A stretch of DNA of 64,000 nucleotides, from assembly GCA_003153315.1 (NCBI GenBank), contig PLYA01000054.1, positions 124,001-188,000 of the forward strand, read 5' to 3'. This document shows positions 8,506 to 18,984 of this stretch, in pieces. The notes below the pieces were generated by a model that saw only the letters and a program-made list of their open reading frames with translations, was not told the DNA's origin and searched no databases. Every line of letters starts with the position of its first letter. Positions within the stretch are counted from its first letter, which is position 1. Origin of the DNA: Bacteroidota bacterium. Its GTDB lineage: Bacteria; Bacteroidota; Bacteroidia; B-17B0; Aurantibacillaceae. Made by a program: the position numbers and the translations under genes.

Positions 8506-11037
8506 TTAGAAAGGATATCCTATACCGAAGTTTAATACGAATAACTGACTAAACCCAAATCGCCTTTCATTTTCGCCCCATAAAATAAATCTGTTTCCTA
8601 CAGGATTAGCAGGATCTATTACTTTTAGTGCGCCATCTAATCTAACTATAAAAAAGCTGAAGTCTGCTCGTAAACCAAGCCCTGTGCCAACGGCAATTTC
8701 CCTGTAAAATCTGTTAAAAGCAAAATCAGCTAAGGGTCTGCTTTCTTGTTTTTGTCTCAACCAAATATTTCCTGCATCAATAAAATAGGCACCATTAAGA
8801 AATTTGTAAATTTTAAAGCGATATTCAAAATTCATCTCCATTTGTATATCACCTATTTTATCATAAAAATTATCTCCATTTTGATTATAGCCTCCTGCAC
8901 CTAAGCTACGAGCATTCCATGCCCGTATATCGTTAGGCCCTCCTCCATAAAAACTTTTTTCAAAAGGTAAAGCATTCAGGTTTTTTAACGCGTAACCCAT
9001 TCCACCAAAAATTCTGTAAACAAAACGCCCTAATTTTCTTACGGTTTTATAAACCCTATAATCTACATCAAAACGCAAAAATTGTGCAAAGGGCACATTC
9101 AAAATATGGTATCTGCCCGCAGTATCTTTTGGTTGATTAGTTAAATTATATACTCCTCGTAAAAAATTCCCCGATGATTCTAAATCAGCTTTAAAGTATG
9201 AGGATGTTTTATACTGACTAGCTTGTGTATTAAGTTGGTTATTATAAATAAAAGTATACCGAGATACAGTAGTCATGTGACTTTTAAAACTTGTTTGTAA
9301 GAACAAATTACCAGACTGATCCAACTGATTTGAAAAACCAGAGCTCAAATATGCTTTAATTAAGTTGACTTCAATAGGAACTATATTATGTTTTATATAT
9401 TTTCTTCCATTATACTGCAACCCATAGCTTATACTGGTTAAAGCACGTGAGTATAAACTATTTTGCTGAAAATTAAAGGAGGTTGATAAAATGGTTTTAG
9501 GAGCTGCATTGGAAGAGAATTTAATAAGTGTAAAAGGAAACAAAGGCTTAGGAAAATTTAAGTTTACTTCAGGACCAAACTGAACCGTGTTAAATGCTTT
9601 TAAAAATGGAATATTTATTGCGGAGTTAGTCGTATTTTCTATATTAAATGTTTTTTGAGCAATTATTCCCCCTTTTAATTTTATCTCAAGTAATTCAGAG
9701 CCTTTGAAAATATTTTTATTTTGATATACGATACTTGCTTCTACTCCTAAGTTACCTGATGTATTGGTGCCATCAGTCGCAATGGAGAAATTTTGTTTAT
9801 ACGATGGCGACATTAAAACATAACTATTTATGTAATCTTTCTTTTTCTCATCTTCTTTAAAATTTATAGCTATGCTTTTAAATGCTTTCATGGACGTTAA
9901 ACGCATGTAAGTCCCTTCAACCCTATCATTGTTAAATAACTCCCCTTTGTAAAAAAATATTTTATTATTTATATCTTTCATTCTGAATAAAAGTTTTTTG
10001 TTGTATAGAAATGTCAAGTCATCATAAATTGCTGTATCATTATATTGCTTATTTCTATTAAAAATATCATAATCCGTTATAACATAAATATTATTAATAT
10101 GATAGCGTGTATGGGTTGTATATAATGTAGTATCGGGTTTATTATCCGGATGATAGCTAAGTTCTTTTATATCTACTTCAATGTTAACATAGTCTCCGGC
10201 AAGATTTGTATCAACAAGAAAAAAGACAAATTCGGGCCCGAATTTAAAGTAACCTTCATTGCGCTGTTGTTTTGAAATCCTATCACGTTCTTTGGTTAAT
10301 ACATCTACATCATAACGCATTCCACGTTTTATTAAACTATGTATAGTATCTTGCATAATAAAATATTCAAGTGTAGGGTCTTCGACCATGTATTTTATAT
10401 TTTTTATCTGATAAGGTGCCCCTGCATCTAACTTATAATAAACCACAGCCTTCTTTTTACTTTTATAAACGACAACACTATCTTTAACTTTAGATACAAA
10501 GTAGCCTTTTGTTAATAGAAATTTTTTTATTTGTTCTTCGCTAAGTTTAATCTGTGAAGAATCTAGTATAGCAGGAGGTTCCCCATTCTGTATCCAACTT
10601 TCTCTCCAGGTTAACTCAGATTTATCTTTTAATTTAACAGGTATAGGTTTTTTACCTTTAATTTCTCGTTTTTTATTTTTATTAGTATTCTTTAAAGTAC
10701 GATGCGCATTTATTTTATCATATTTTTTATCACGGGCATCTTTTACTTCTTGCATTTTAGTTCGATCAATGCTATTATGTAACCATAAATAGTAAGGAAA
10801 CCATTTGATATTTAAAGAGCCAATATTTACTAAATAGCGATTAGGTTGCTGTCTTATAAAAGGAGTAATTTCATCTGTTGCCACTTCAGTTTTATTATTT
10901 AAAATATTATTTTCATCTAATAGGTATTCTCCATCTTTAAGTTTATTGGTTGTTTTACAAGAAAAAAGAAGGAAGGCTAAGCAAGTTGCACCAAACAATA
11001 ATGTTTGTTTTTTTAGTATTTTGTACCCGTTTATCAC
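8506..11037 (-). CDS. TamL-like BamA/Omp85-family outer-membrane lipoprotein
   Basis: This 843-residue protein has a lipoprotein signal with lipobox LLFSC at about residues 23-27. A POTRA-containing periplasmic region follows (segment near IKKFLLTKGYFVSKVKDSVV). The last ~350 residues form a D15-type beta-barrel with motif-like GGPNDIRAWNARSLGAGGY and an aromatic C-terminus (FGIGYPF). Omp85 proteins insert or translocate outer-membrane proteins. The lipidated variant in Bacteroidota is called TamL. It is divergent from the RNA methyltransferase gene, and the two starts are only 29 bases apart. Confidence 0.85.
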   Translation of the reverse strand: MINGYKILKKQTLLFGATCLAFLLFSCKTTNKLKDGEYLLDENNILNNKTEVATDEITPFIRQQPNRYLVNIGSLNIKWFPYYLWLHNSIDRTKMQEVKDARDKKYDKINAHRTLKNTNKNKKREIKGKKPIPVKLKDKSELTWRESWIQNGEPPAILDSSQIKLSEEQIKKFLLTKGYFVSKVKDSVVVYKSKKKAVVYYKLDAGAPYQIKNIKYMVEDPTLEYFIMQDTIHSLIKRGMRYDVDVLTKERDRISKQQRNEGYFKFGPEFVFFLVDTNLAGDYVNIEVDIKELSYHPDNKPDTTLYTTHTRYHINNIYVITDYDIFNRNKQYNDTAIYDDLTFLYNKKLLFRMKDINNKIFFYKGELFNNDRVEGTYMRLTSMKAFKSIAINFKEDEKKKDYINSYVLMSPSYKQNFSIATDGTNTSGNLGVEASIVYQNKNIFKGSELLEIKLKGGIIAQKTFNIENTTNSAINIPFLKAFNTVQFGPEVNLNFPKPLFPFTLIKFSSNAAPKTILSTSFNFQQNSLYSRALTSISYGLQYNGRKYIKHNIVPIEVNLIKAYLSSGFSNQLDQSGNLFLQTSFKSHMTTVSRYTFIYNNQLNTQASQYKTSSYFKADLESSGNFLRGVYNLTNQPKDTAGRYHILNVPFAQFLRFDVDYRVYKTVRKLGRFVYRIFGGMGYALKNLNALPFEKSFYGGGPNDIRAWNARSLGAGGYNQNGDNFYDKIGDIQMEMNFEYRFKIYKFLNGAYFIDAGNIWLRQKQESRPLADFAFNRFYREIAVGTGLGLRADFSFFIVRLDGALKVIDPANPVGNRFILWGENERRFGFSQLFVLNFGIGYPF

Positions 11038-11066
11038 TTTTGTGCGAAATTAAGCGCAAACATGTT

Positions 11067-11828
11067 ATGATTAGCAAAAATCAAATTAAAGATATAACCG
11101 CTCTGCAGCAAAAAAAATTTAGGAAAGAACTTAATTTGTTTATTGTCGAAGGTCCAAAGGTGGTAGATGAGTTTTTGCATTCCGAGCTAAAAATAACAGA
11201 AATATATGGGCTTCAAAATTGGGTAAATAAAAATATTTTATTACTGAAGAATAAAAATTGTACTTATTTTACTGTTACTGATGCTGAACTTAATCGTATT
11301 AGCGCATTACAAACTCCTAATGAGGTACTTGCCGTTTGTCAACAACCAATTTATTTAGAAAAAAATATAGATAAAGGGGCTGATGTATTTTTGTATTTGG
11401 ATAATATAGCAGACCCCGGTAATATGGGTACTATTATCAGAATGACTGAATGGTTTGGTGTGAAACAAATCTTTTGCTCGGATAATTGCGCTGAGATTTT
11501 TAATCCTAAAGTAGTGCAAAGTACTATGGGTTCTTTAGCAAGAATAAACTTTTATACAATAAGTTTGGCAAACTTATGTAAGCTATTAAATGTTAAGCCA
11601 TATGGTGCTACATTAATAGGAGAGAATATCTACACTACCTCTTTTCCTGATAAATGTATGCTGGTTATAGGAAGCGAATCGCACGGTATCAGCAACGAAA
11701 ATATAAAATTGCTAAGCAAGCAAATTACCATTCCACAGGCTAAAGGAGGTACAGCCGAGTCTTTAAATGCAGCAGTTGCTACCTCTATTATTCTTTCCGA
11801 GGTTTTCCGCCAGAAGAATTTTAAATAA
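11067..11828 (+). CDS. TrmH/SpoU-family RNA 2'-O-methyltransferase
   Basis: The 253-residue SPOUT enzyme has an N-terminal substrate-binding domain (FRKELNLFIVEGPKVVDEFL). The SpoU knot motifs follow: LYLDNIADPGNMGTIIR (motif 1), LVIGSESHGIS (motif 2) and IPQAKGGTAESLNAAVA (motif 3), which bind AdoMet. Such enzymes methylate ribose in tRNA or 23S rRNA. RlmB is one option but the exact target cannot be read from sequence. I use the ATG at 11067 because the longer frame runs into the divergent gene. The ABC exporter gene follows after 20 bases. Confidence 0.88.
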   Translation: MISKNQIKDITALQQKKFRKELNLFIVEGPKVVDEFLHSELKITEIYGLQNWVNKNILLLKNKNCTYFTVTDAELNRISALQTPNEVLAVCQQPIYLEKNIDKGADVFLYLDNIADPGNMGTIIRMTEWFGVKQIFCSDNCAEIFNPKVVQSTMGSLARINFYTISLANLCKLLNVKPYGATLIGENIYTTSFPDKCMLVIGSESHGISNENIKLLSKQITIPQAKGGTAESLNAAVATSIILSEVFRQKNFK

Positions 11829-11848
11829 TAAAACAGTAATTTTGTGTT

Positions 11849-13678
11849 ATGGCAAAAAGAGGAGGAAGATTAAATGCAAATGAATCAGACGATTTACCTA
11901 AAGCAAAGTTATCGTGGCAAAATATTAAGAAATCCCTTAGGCTTTTTAGTTTTGTTGGTAAGCATAAATGGAAGTTCTTTTTAGGGTTAGTATTCTTAGC
12001 GGGTACTGTTTATACGGCGCTTACATTTCCTAAACTGATTGGTAATTTAATGGGTTTGGTAGGTAGTAGCGGTGAGAATATTACCAAAGATTTTAAACTG
12101 GATGCTGCTCTTGATATTGGTAAAAAACTACTCATTTTATTTGCCTTTCAAGCTATATTCTCTTTCTTTAGGGTAGTAACCTTTACCAGTTTTACGGAAC
12201 ACATGCTGGCATCTCTTCGCCAAGTGGCGTTCCAAAAATTAATTCAAATGCCTATGAGTTTTTTCTCTAACAGGCAGGTGGCTGAGTTAAACTCTAGGAT
12301 AGCATCGGATATTATTCAAATATCAGAAACCTTTACTACAAGCATTGCCGAATTTTTACGACAACTTATTATTATTATAGGAGGGACCATTATTATCTGT
12401 ATGATGAGTTGGAAAATGGCATTAATTATGCTTTCTATCATACCTATTATTGCTGTAATTACACTTTTTTTTGCAAAATATATACGTAAATTATCCAAGC
12501 AAGTACAGGATAAAGTGGCCGATTCTAATATTATTGTCGGTGAAGGTTTACAGGGTATAACAAACGTAAAAACGTTTACGAATGAAAACTTTGAGATACA
12601 ACGTTACAATTCTATTTCAAAACAAATACTTGAGTTAGCAATTAAGGGTGGTATTTTCCGTGGTGCATTTTTTTCTTTTATAATCTTTTGTTTATTCGGT
12701 GCTATTATATTCATAGTATATGTAGGGATTACGATGACACTTAAAGGAGAGTTGCCTGCTGCACAAATGATGTCTTTTTTAATGTACACAGTTTTTGTGG
12801 CGGCTTCTATTGGAGGCATTGCCGAACAAATTGCCTCTATACAACGTGCTTTAGGAGCTACCGAGCGTGTGATGGATATTATTGACGGAAAAATTGAAGG
12901 GATTAATCTTTCACATAAAACAACTGAAAGAGTTTCGGGGAATATATCTTTTGATAAGGTAAGTTTTTCTTATCCTTCTCGTCCGGGTTTTATGGTGTTA
13001 AAAGAAGTAAGTTTTACTGTTAACAGTGGTCAAATGCTTGCTTTAGTTGGACCCAGTGGTTCAGGAAAATCTACTATTGCTGCTTTACTATTGCGTTTTT
13101 ATGAGTTACAGAGTGGTAAGATTTCTATTGATGGGAAAGACATTTCTTCTTATGATTTAACTGATTATAGGAACAATATGGCTATTGTGCCTCAGGATGT
13201 TTTGTTGTTTGGTGGAACCATAAAAGAAAACATTGCTTATGGTAAGCTTGATGCCACTGATGCTGAAATTATGGAAGCTGCAAGGCAAGCCAATGCATTT
13301 GAGTTCATAGAAAGTTTTCCGGAAAAATTTGAAACAAAGGTTGGAGATAGGGGTATTCAACTATCTGGTGGACAAAGACAGCGTGTGGCTATTGCCCGTG
13401 CTATCTTAAAGAACCCTTCTATACTTATTTTGGATGAGGCCACCAGTTCTTTAGATAGTGAAAGTGAGCGCTTAGTACAAGAGGCTTTAGATAAATTGAT
13501 GGTAGGACGTACCAGTATAGTTATTGCTCATCGTTTATCTACCATAAGAAATTCGGATAAAATTATTGTATTAGAACACGGTAAGATAAGAGAAAGCGGT
13601 ACACATGCTGAGTTAATTCAGGTAACCGATGGTTTATACAGAAGCCTATCTCGTTTGCAGTTTGATTTTGTGAGCTAG
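11849..13678 (+). CDS. MsbA-like ABC exporter (fused permease-ATPase)
   Basis: This is a 609-residue half-transporter. Residues ~35-330 form six membrane helices of the type 1 exporter fold. Residues ~365-600 form the nucleotide-binding domain with Walker A (GPSGSGKST), signature LSGGQRQR, Walker B (ILILDEATSS) and the switch His (IAHRLST). Such homodimers export lipids, lipopolysaccharide precursors, drugs or peptides; the substrate is not evident. A TAATTTTG box lies only five bases before the start, so the gene may have its own near-leaderless transcript. Confidence 0.92.
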   Translation: MAKRGGRLNANESDDLPKAKLSWQNIKKSLRLFSFVGKHKWKFFLGLVFLAGTVYTALTFPKLIGNLMGLVGSSGENITKDFKLDAALDIGKKLLILFAFQAIFSFFRVVTFTSFTEHMLASLRQVAFQKLIQMPMSFFSNRQVAELNSRIASDIIQISETFTTSIAEFLRQLIIIIGGTIIICMMSWKMALIMLSIIPIIAVITLFFAKYIRKLSKQVQDKVADSNIIVGEGLQGITNVKTFTNENFEIQRYNSISKQILELAIKGGIFRGAFFSFIIFCLFGAIIFIVYVGITMTLKGELPAAQMMSFLMYTVFVAASIGGIAEQIASIQRALGATERVMDIIDGKIEGINLSHKTTERVSGNISFDKVSFSYPSRPGFMVLKEVSFTVNSGQMLALVGPSGSGKSTIAALLLRFYELQSGKISIDGKDISSYDLTDYRNNMAIVPQDVLLFGGTIKENIAYGKLDATDAEIMEAARQANAFEFIESFPEKFETKVGDRGIQLSGGQRQRVAIARAILKNPSILILDEATSSLDSESERLVQEALDKLMVGRTSIVIAHRLSTIRNSDKIIVLEHGKIRESGTHAELIQVTDGLYRSLSRLQFDFVS

Positions 13679-13879
13679 CGTTTTGGTTTTTTAGGGTTTA
13701 ATAGTGATTTAGATTACTTCATGATGTGCTTCTATTAGATGACTGTGCTTAGATTCCATTTTGATTTAATTCGATTCCATCATGAAACTCTTTGATTACT
13801 TGATGAGATGCTTTGATATCATCACTATTTTATGCTAAACCGTCCCCATTTTTAGCTTATAAATTATATAAAGCTTGCC
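13679..13879. repeat. Gap with degenerate direct repeats
   Basis: This stretch lies between the convergent ABC exporter and cphA. Two degenerate copies of a ~22-bp word (starting TAGATTACTTCATGA at 13710 and TTGATTACTTGATGA at 13792) and GATTCCAT words occur. I see no gene and no clear terminator. Confidence 0.35.
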
Positions 13880-16495
13880 CTACAACCCCCTCTCCTTATC
13901 TAAATAAGATTGTACCAAATCAATAGCATTATCAAGTACATCGCTAAGGGCACAAATGTAGCAGCCCGGTTTAGCAAGAGAAAGCGCATGCTTTAGGGCT
14001 TCTATTTCTTTAGGTATATACTCATACGATTGGTCGGGCTTGGCTTCATGTATTCCTTCTACCAATAAGCGTACAATATCATCGGCTTCTCTGCCGCGTA
14101 AAAACTTATCCTGACGGATAATAATGTGGTCAAACATCTCGGCAGAGATTCTTCCCATATCGCGGATGTCATCATCGCGCCTGTCACCGGTGCCTGTTAT
14201 AATTCCAATTTTGTAAGGAGATTCTATGGTTGCCATAAACTCTTTAATACCTCTAAAGCCATCAGCATTATGGGCAAAGTCTATCATTACTTTATACTCT
14301 TTAAAATCAAAGATATTCATCCTGCCCGGTGTTTGTGCTGCAGAAGGAATGAAAGTATCAAGACTTACTTTTATATCTTCTATGGTAAAACCATATACAT
14401 AGGATGCAAGGGTGGCAGCCAAAACGTTATATATCATAAAGGTTACCCTGCCACCAAAGGTTAGGGGTATAGTGGTTACTTTCTCTACCCTAAACTTCCA
14501 TTCTCCTTTTTTAATGGTAATAAAGCCATTCTCATAAATGGCAGCAATTCCTCCTTTTTTGCAATGCTCGCGTATTACTTTGTTGTTTTCATCCAAACTA
14601 AAATAAGCAACGTGGCAATCAACCATTTTAGATATGCCTACACAGTATTGATTATCGGCATTCAACACCACATAACCATCACGCTTTACACTTTTTGCTA
14701 CCACGCCTTTTACGTTAGCCATGTCTTTCAAAGTGTTTATGTCTGATAAACCCATGTGGTCTTCCTGAATATTAGTAACTACAGCAACATCACATCTGCC
14801 AAAACCTAAGCCTGAACGCAGAATTCCACCGCGTGCTGTTTCTAACACTGCAAATTCAACAGTAGGGTCTTTTAAAATAAATTCAGCTGATACAGGTCCT
14901 GTTGTATCTCCTTTGGTCAACATAGAGTTACCAACGTAAATACCATCGCTGGTAGTGAAACCTACTTTAAAACCATTATTTTTTACGATGTGCGCAATCA
15001 GGCGCGTTGTTGTTGTTTTACCGTTTGTGCCGGTAATAGCGATGATCGGAATGCGACACGATTTCCCAGTGGGATATAACATATCAATAACAGGTGCAGC
15101 AACATTACGCGGCAATCCTTTTGCAGGAGCCAGATGCATACGGAAACCTGGAGCTGCATTTACTTCCAATACAACACCACCTGTTGTTTCCAAAGGCTCA
15201 CTTAAATTAGATGCCATGATATCGATACCGCAGATATCTAATCCGATTACACGTGAAATACGTTCGCAAATGAAAATATTATGTGGATGAACAATATCTG
15301 TAATATCTGTAGATGTACCACCGGTACTCAGATTAGCGGTTCCTTTCAAATAACATAATTCATGCTTCTTTAAAACAGTATCTAATGTATATTCTTTTTT
15401 AGCAAGCTGTTCCATTGTTTCACGATCAATGCTGATTTCAGTCAACACATTCTCATGACCATATCCTCTTCTCGGATCTAAATTTTCTTTATCAATTAAT
15501 TGTTGGATAGTTGATTTCCCATCGCCTGTAACATGAGCAGGTTCGCGCAATGCGGCTGCAATAAAACGATTGTTAATGACTAAAATTCTGAAATCAAAAC
15601 CAGTAATAAATTTCTCGATGATAATTTTTCTTGAATACTTCTTTGCATGTTCAAAAGCAGCAACTGCTTCTTCCAATGTTTTTACATTGATGGATGCACC
15701 TTTCCCATGATTGCCATCTAATGGTTTAAACACCAAAGGAAACCCAACATTTCTGACAGCATCTTCCAGATCATCGGGGTTTGAAATACAAACACCTTTC
15801 GCTACAGGTATTGCAGCATCTTTCAACATGCGTTTTGTTTCATCTTTGTTACTTGCCAAATCGACAGCAATAGAACTTGTTCTGTCTGTCATGGTAGCTC
15901 TGAAACGTACCTGGTTTTTTCCATAACCCAATTGCACTAATGATTCCGAATTAATTCTGATAAAAGGAATATCACGAGCTATTGCTTCATCTACGATGGA
16001 ACCTGTACTAGGTCCGAAGCGAACGCTTTCACGAAGTTCACGCATTTCACGGATATCATTTTCTACATCATAAGGCTCATTATTAATTAATGCTTCAGCA
16101 ATTTTAACAGCTGCCTTTGCCGCATAAATACCAACCGCTTCTTCCATATAGGAAAACACAACATGATACACACCTTTTGTGCCTGTGCTTCTCGTTCTTC
16201 CATAACCACATTCCATCCCGGCAAGGCTTTGCAATTCAAGCGCAATGTGTTCAATCACATGTCCCATCCATGTTCCTTCTTTTATTCGGATAAAAAGTCC
16301 GCCTTCTACTCCTTCTGAACAACGATGTGTAAATAAAGTCGGCATTAGTTTTTCGATACGTTCTTCAAAACCGGGAATTTTATTGGTAGGGCACTCTTCC
16401 AACTCTTCAATATCCAACTTCATCACGATTAATTTCTTTCTGTTGATTGACCAGAAATTGGGTCCGCGCATCACTTTTATCTCTATTATTTTCAT
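13880..16495 (-). CDS. cphA: Cyanophycin synthetase
   Basis: CphA polymerises Asp and Arg into cyanophycin, a poly-Asp backbone with Arg on each side chain, using ATP. The 871 residues match CphA1 length. An N-terminal domain (~1-160) is followed by an ATP-grasp domain (~215-470; FKPLDGNHGKGASI, then EVNAAPGFRMH). Next comes a Mur-ligase-like domain with an intact P-loop GTNGKTTT (~489-496), DTTGPVSAEFIL and a C-terminal RMNIFDFKEYKVMIDFAHN region. Both ATP sites look complete, which favours CphA1 over CphA2. It is divergent from cphB, 160 bases away. Confidence 0.95.
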   Translation of the reverse strand: MKIIEIKVMRGPNFWSINRKKLIVMKLDIEELEECPTNKIPGFEERIEKLMPTLFTHRCSEGVEGGLFIRIKEGTWMGHVIEHIALELQSLAGMECGYGRTRSTGTKGVYHVVFSYMEEAVGIYAAKAAVKIAEALINNEPYDVENDIREMRELRESVRFGPSTGSIVDEAIARDIPFIRINSESLVQLGYGKNQVRFRATMTDRTSSIAVDLASNKDETKRMLKDAAIPVAKGVCISNPDDLEDAVRNVGFPLVFKPLDGNHGKGASINVKTLEEAVAAFEHAKKYSRKIIIEKFITGFDFRILVINNRFIAAALREPAHVTGDGKSTIQQLIDKENLDPRRGYGHENVLTEISIDRETMEQLAKKEYTLDTVLKKHELCYLKGTANLSTGGTSTDITDIVHPHNIFICERISRVIGLDICGIDIMASNLSEPLETTGGVVLEVNAAPGFRMHLAPAKGLPRNVAAPVIDMLYPTGKSCRIPIIAITGTNGKTTTTRLIAHIVKNNGFKVGFTTSDGIYVGNSMLTKGDTTGPVSAEFILKDPTVEFAVLETARGGILRSGLGFGRCDVAVVTNIQEDHMGLSDINTLKDMANVKGVVAKSVKRDGYVVLNADNQYCVGISKMVDCHVAYFSLDENNKVIREHCKKGGIAAIYENGFITIKKGEWKFRVEKVTTIPLTFGGRVTFMIYNVLAATLASYVYGFTIEDIKVSLDTFIPSAAQTPGRMNIFDFKEYKVMIDFAHNADGFRGIKEFMATIESPYKIGIITGTGDRRDDDIRDMGRISAEMFDHIIIRQDKFLRGREADDIVRLLVEGIHEAKPDQSYEYIPKEIEALKHALSLAKPGCYICALSDVLDNAIDLVQSYLDKERGL

Positions 16496-16629
16496 AAGTC
16501 TTGTTGGTAGTAGTATAAGTTTTTTATGTATTTTTTAAATGTAAGGCATGTTTTCTATATAAACAATAGATTGTTTAAAATAATGGTATAATCTCTCAAG
16601 AAAAAAAATGGTTTGTTAAGGAATAAAGA

Positions 16630-16637
16630 TAGTTTTG
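16630..16637 (+). promoter_or_regulatory. Bacteroidota -7 promoter box (TAGTTTTG) for cphB
   Basis: TAGTTTTG matches TAnnTTTG and ends 18 bases before the cphB start. A TTTG lies 14 bases upstream of the box, closer than the usual spacing. The divergent cphA promoter must lie in the same 160-base region; the best minus-strand match there is an imperfect TACATTTA. Confidence 0.45.
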
Positions 16638-16655
16638 TAAACAAATTAAATTTGC

Positions 16656-17534
16656 ATGAGCACTCCAAAAGGTAAATTAATAATCATAGGCGGATCAGTA
16701 GACAAAGGCAGTTTTTCTCAAACTCCTGAGAACTTGCCAATGAGTTTAAAATTTTTTGAAAAAGGAATTTTAAAACGTATTTGTGTTGAAGCAGCAAAAG
16801 GTACTTTATCAAGGGTAGAGATAATCACAACCGCAAGCAGTATTCCTGTTGAAGTCGGCGAAGAATATATTGAAGCATTCAAACAATTACATGTTGAAAA
16901 TGTAGGTGTGCTCGATATCCGTACACGTGAAGAAGCCAATGATCCAAAGAATCTTGAACGATTGCAAAATGCTGATGTAGTTATGCTTACAGGAGGAGAT
17001 CAATTACGTTTGACTTCTATTTTTGGCGGAACAGCTTTTCATCATTTATTATTAGAGCGCTACGAAAACGATAACTTTATTATTTCAGGAACCTCTGCAG
17101 GAGCAGCCGCCAGCTCTAACAATATGATTTATCAGGGAAGCAGCCATGGAGCTTTGCACAAAGGAGAAGTGAAAATTACCGGTGGCTTAGGATTTATAAA
17201 TAACGTGATCATTGATACGCATTTTGTTCAACGCGGTCGTATAGGCAGATTATTATATGCTTGCGCGAGCAATCCGATTAATTTAGGAATAGGTTTAGGA
17301 GAAGATACCGGCTTATTAATTACCGATGGCAATAACATGGAAGCAATTGGATCCGGACTGGTTATTTTGGTGGATGGTACGAATATGCGACATACGAATA
17401 TCTTTGATGTAGAAATGGGAGAACCTATTTCCATTGATAATTTAACAGTGCATGTAATTTCTTATGGTGATCATTTTGATTTAAAAACCAAAAAACTGAC
17501 GTTAAATTCAGGGAAGAAATCAGCTAACGTATAG
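16656..17534 (+). CDS. cphB: Cyanophycinase
   Basis: Cyanophycinase is a peptidase S51-family serine exopeptidase that cuts cyanophycin to beta-Asp-Arg dipeptides. The 292-residue product has the N-terminal strand KGKLIIIGGSVDKG, the LTGGDQLRL substrate loop, the nucleophile in ISGTSAGAAA (Ser147) and a conserved DTHFVQRGR (His189). No signal peptide is seen, so it acts in the cytoplasm, where the granules would be. It is paired divergently with cphA. Confidence 0.95.
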   Translation: MSTPKGKLIIIGGSVDKGSFSQTPENLPMSLKFFEKGILKRICVEAAKGTLSRVEIITTASSIPVEVGEEYIEAFKQLHVENVGVLDIRTREEANDPKNLERLQNADVVMLTGGDQLRLTSIFGGTAFHHLLLERYENDNFIISGTSAGAAASSNNMIYQGSSHGALHKGEVKITGGLGFINNVIIDTHFVQRGRIGRLLYACASNPINLGIGLGEDTGLLITDGNNMEAIGSGLVILVDGTNMRHTNIFDVEMGEPISIDNLTVHVISYGDHFDLKTKKLTLNSGKKSANV

Positions 17535-17632
17535 ATCTTTAAAAAAATTTAATTACTTTTCATTTACGGCAACATTCCTTTGCTCGGGTAATCTATTTAA
17601 ATTCTTATCGATATAAGAACAAAGAAGATCAC

Positions 17633-17640
17633 TAACTTTG
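17633..17640 (+). promoter_or_regulatory. Bacteroidota -7 promoter box (TAACTTTG) for the MFS gene
   Basis: TAACTTTG fits TAnnTTTG and lies 37 bases before the MFS start. This suggests the MFS gene is transcribed separately from cphB. Confidence 0.45.
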
Positions 17641-17677
17641 TTTCTTTTTAATAACTATTTATCGGCTTGTTTCATTA

Positions 17678-18913
17678 ATGGCTCAAAGCAAAGATCAGGT
17701 ATCAAAAAGTTTTCTTTCTTCAAGAAAGTATATCCTTTTTTGGGTGTCAAGTTTATTTTCGAATATTGGCACCTGGATGCAGCAAACTGCCCAACCATGG
17801 ATCGTTCTCAGCTTGAGCAATTCCCCTTTTTTGGTTGGACTTGACAGCTTTGCGATGAATGCCCCAGGGTTGATCTTCACGCTTTTTGGAGGTTTGTTGG
17901 CAGACCGGTACGACCGTAGAAAAATAGTTTTGTTCTTTCAAACCATTCAATTTCTATGTGTAATAACAATGGTGGTTCTATTAGTTCTTGGCTGGCTTAA
18001 AGTATGGATGATCATAATTATTTCATTTCTGGTGGGTCTTACAGATTCACTTTCAATGCCATCCTTTCAATCTGTCATACCATCACTGGTAAATCCAAAA
18101 GAAATACCTCGTGCAGTGTCTCTTAACTCTACTCAATTTAATCTTTCCCGTGTTTTGGGACCTGCGATTGCAGGTATTGTAATTGTTCGCTTTGGTGCTG
18201 TAGCATGTTTCAGTGCAAATGCAATTTCCTACGTTCCTTTCTTTCTTTCTCTTTATTTCATTTACCCGCGCAGAAGAGATAAAATTAAAAAAGAATCAAT
18301 TGAAGGACAACCAATCGCTCAATTGAATGAATTCAAAAAACTTCTTCTTAATCCTCTGATCCGTTTACCATTGCTGACGACTTTTGTAACCAGCATGTTT
18401 TGTGTTCCACTTGTTTCATTTTGCTCAGTACTTATCAAAAATGTTTTTCATTCAGAAGTGAGCAATTTTGGTGGAGCAATGGCTGCGTTTGGTTTGGGAG
18501 GATTGATTGGTGCTGCAACTACTTTTATTTCCCTACCTGAGTCATTAAAAAGAAACAAACTTGCCGCATTTACAGCAATTTTTCTTGGCTGTCTTGTGGT
18601 AGCCGTTGCTTTAAATCATTCGCTTGATCTTCTTTTTGTTTTATTAGTCTTTGCCGGAACCGCTCTGACCATTACCAATATATCTGTCAACACCTTTCTT
18701 CAGGAAAATGCTACCAATAATATCCGTGGCCGGATAGCAAGTATGTTTCAATTAGCTCTTACCGGAGGAATTTCTGTTGGTGCATTGCTTACCGGTTTTA
18801 CTGTTTCCAAATTAAATATTTCTACAGCGTTTCTTATTAACGGAAGCGTAGCTATTGTTTTACAGGTTTGGCTTTTATGGAGACAAACAAAAAAATCCTC
18901 TTCGCAGGCATGA
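17678..18913 (+). CDS. MFS transporter (EntS/MFS_3-like)
   Basis: This 411-residue protein has about twelve membrane helices. The loop after helix 2 carries GGLLADRYDRRKIVL, the conserved MFS motif A, and the N-terminus (SNIGTWMQQTAQPWIVL) is typical of the MFS_3/enterobactin-exporter branch. It probably exports a small molecule by proton antiport; the substrate is unknown. The gene follows cphB on the same strand, but a separate promoter box suggests it is not part of the cyanophycin unit. Confidence 0.85.
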   Translation: MAQSKDQVSKSFLSSRKYILFWVSSLFSNIGTWMQQTAQPWIVLSLSNSPFLVGLDSFAMNAPGLIFTLFGGLLADRYDRRKIVLFFQTIQFLCVITMVVLLVLGWLKVWMIIIISFLVGLTDSLSMPSFQSVIPSLVNPKEIPRAVSLNSTQFNLSRVLGPAIAGIVIVRFGAVACFSANAISYVPFFLSLYFIYPRRRDKIKKESIEGQPIAQLNEFKKLLLNPLIRLPLLTTFVTSMFCVPLVSFCSVLIKNVFHSEVSNFGGAMAAFGLGGLIGAATTFISLPESLKRNKLAAFTAIFLGCLVVAVALNHSLDLLFVLLVFAGTALTITNISVNTFLQENATNNIRGRIASMFQLALTGGISVGALLTGFTVSKLNISTAFLINGSVAIVLQVWLLWRQTKKSSSQA

Positions 18914-18984
18914 TCAGAATTATTTACCAACTGAATCCATTTGGCAAGAACTATTTTATTAATTCATAATCAAAAAAGACAATT

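Noticed and set aside
13880-16495. A change in codon style midway through cphA that might mark a recombination or assembly joint
   Set aside because: By eye the difference was weak, the protein is continuous, and all domains match the family. A sliding-window codon test would be needed.
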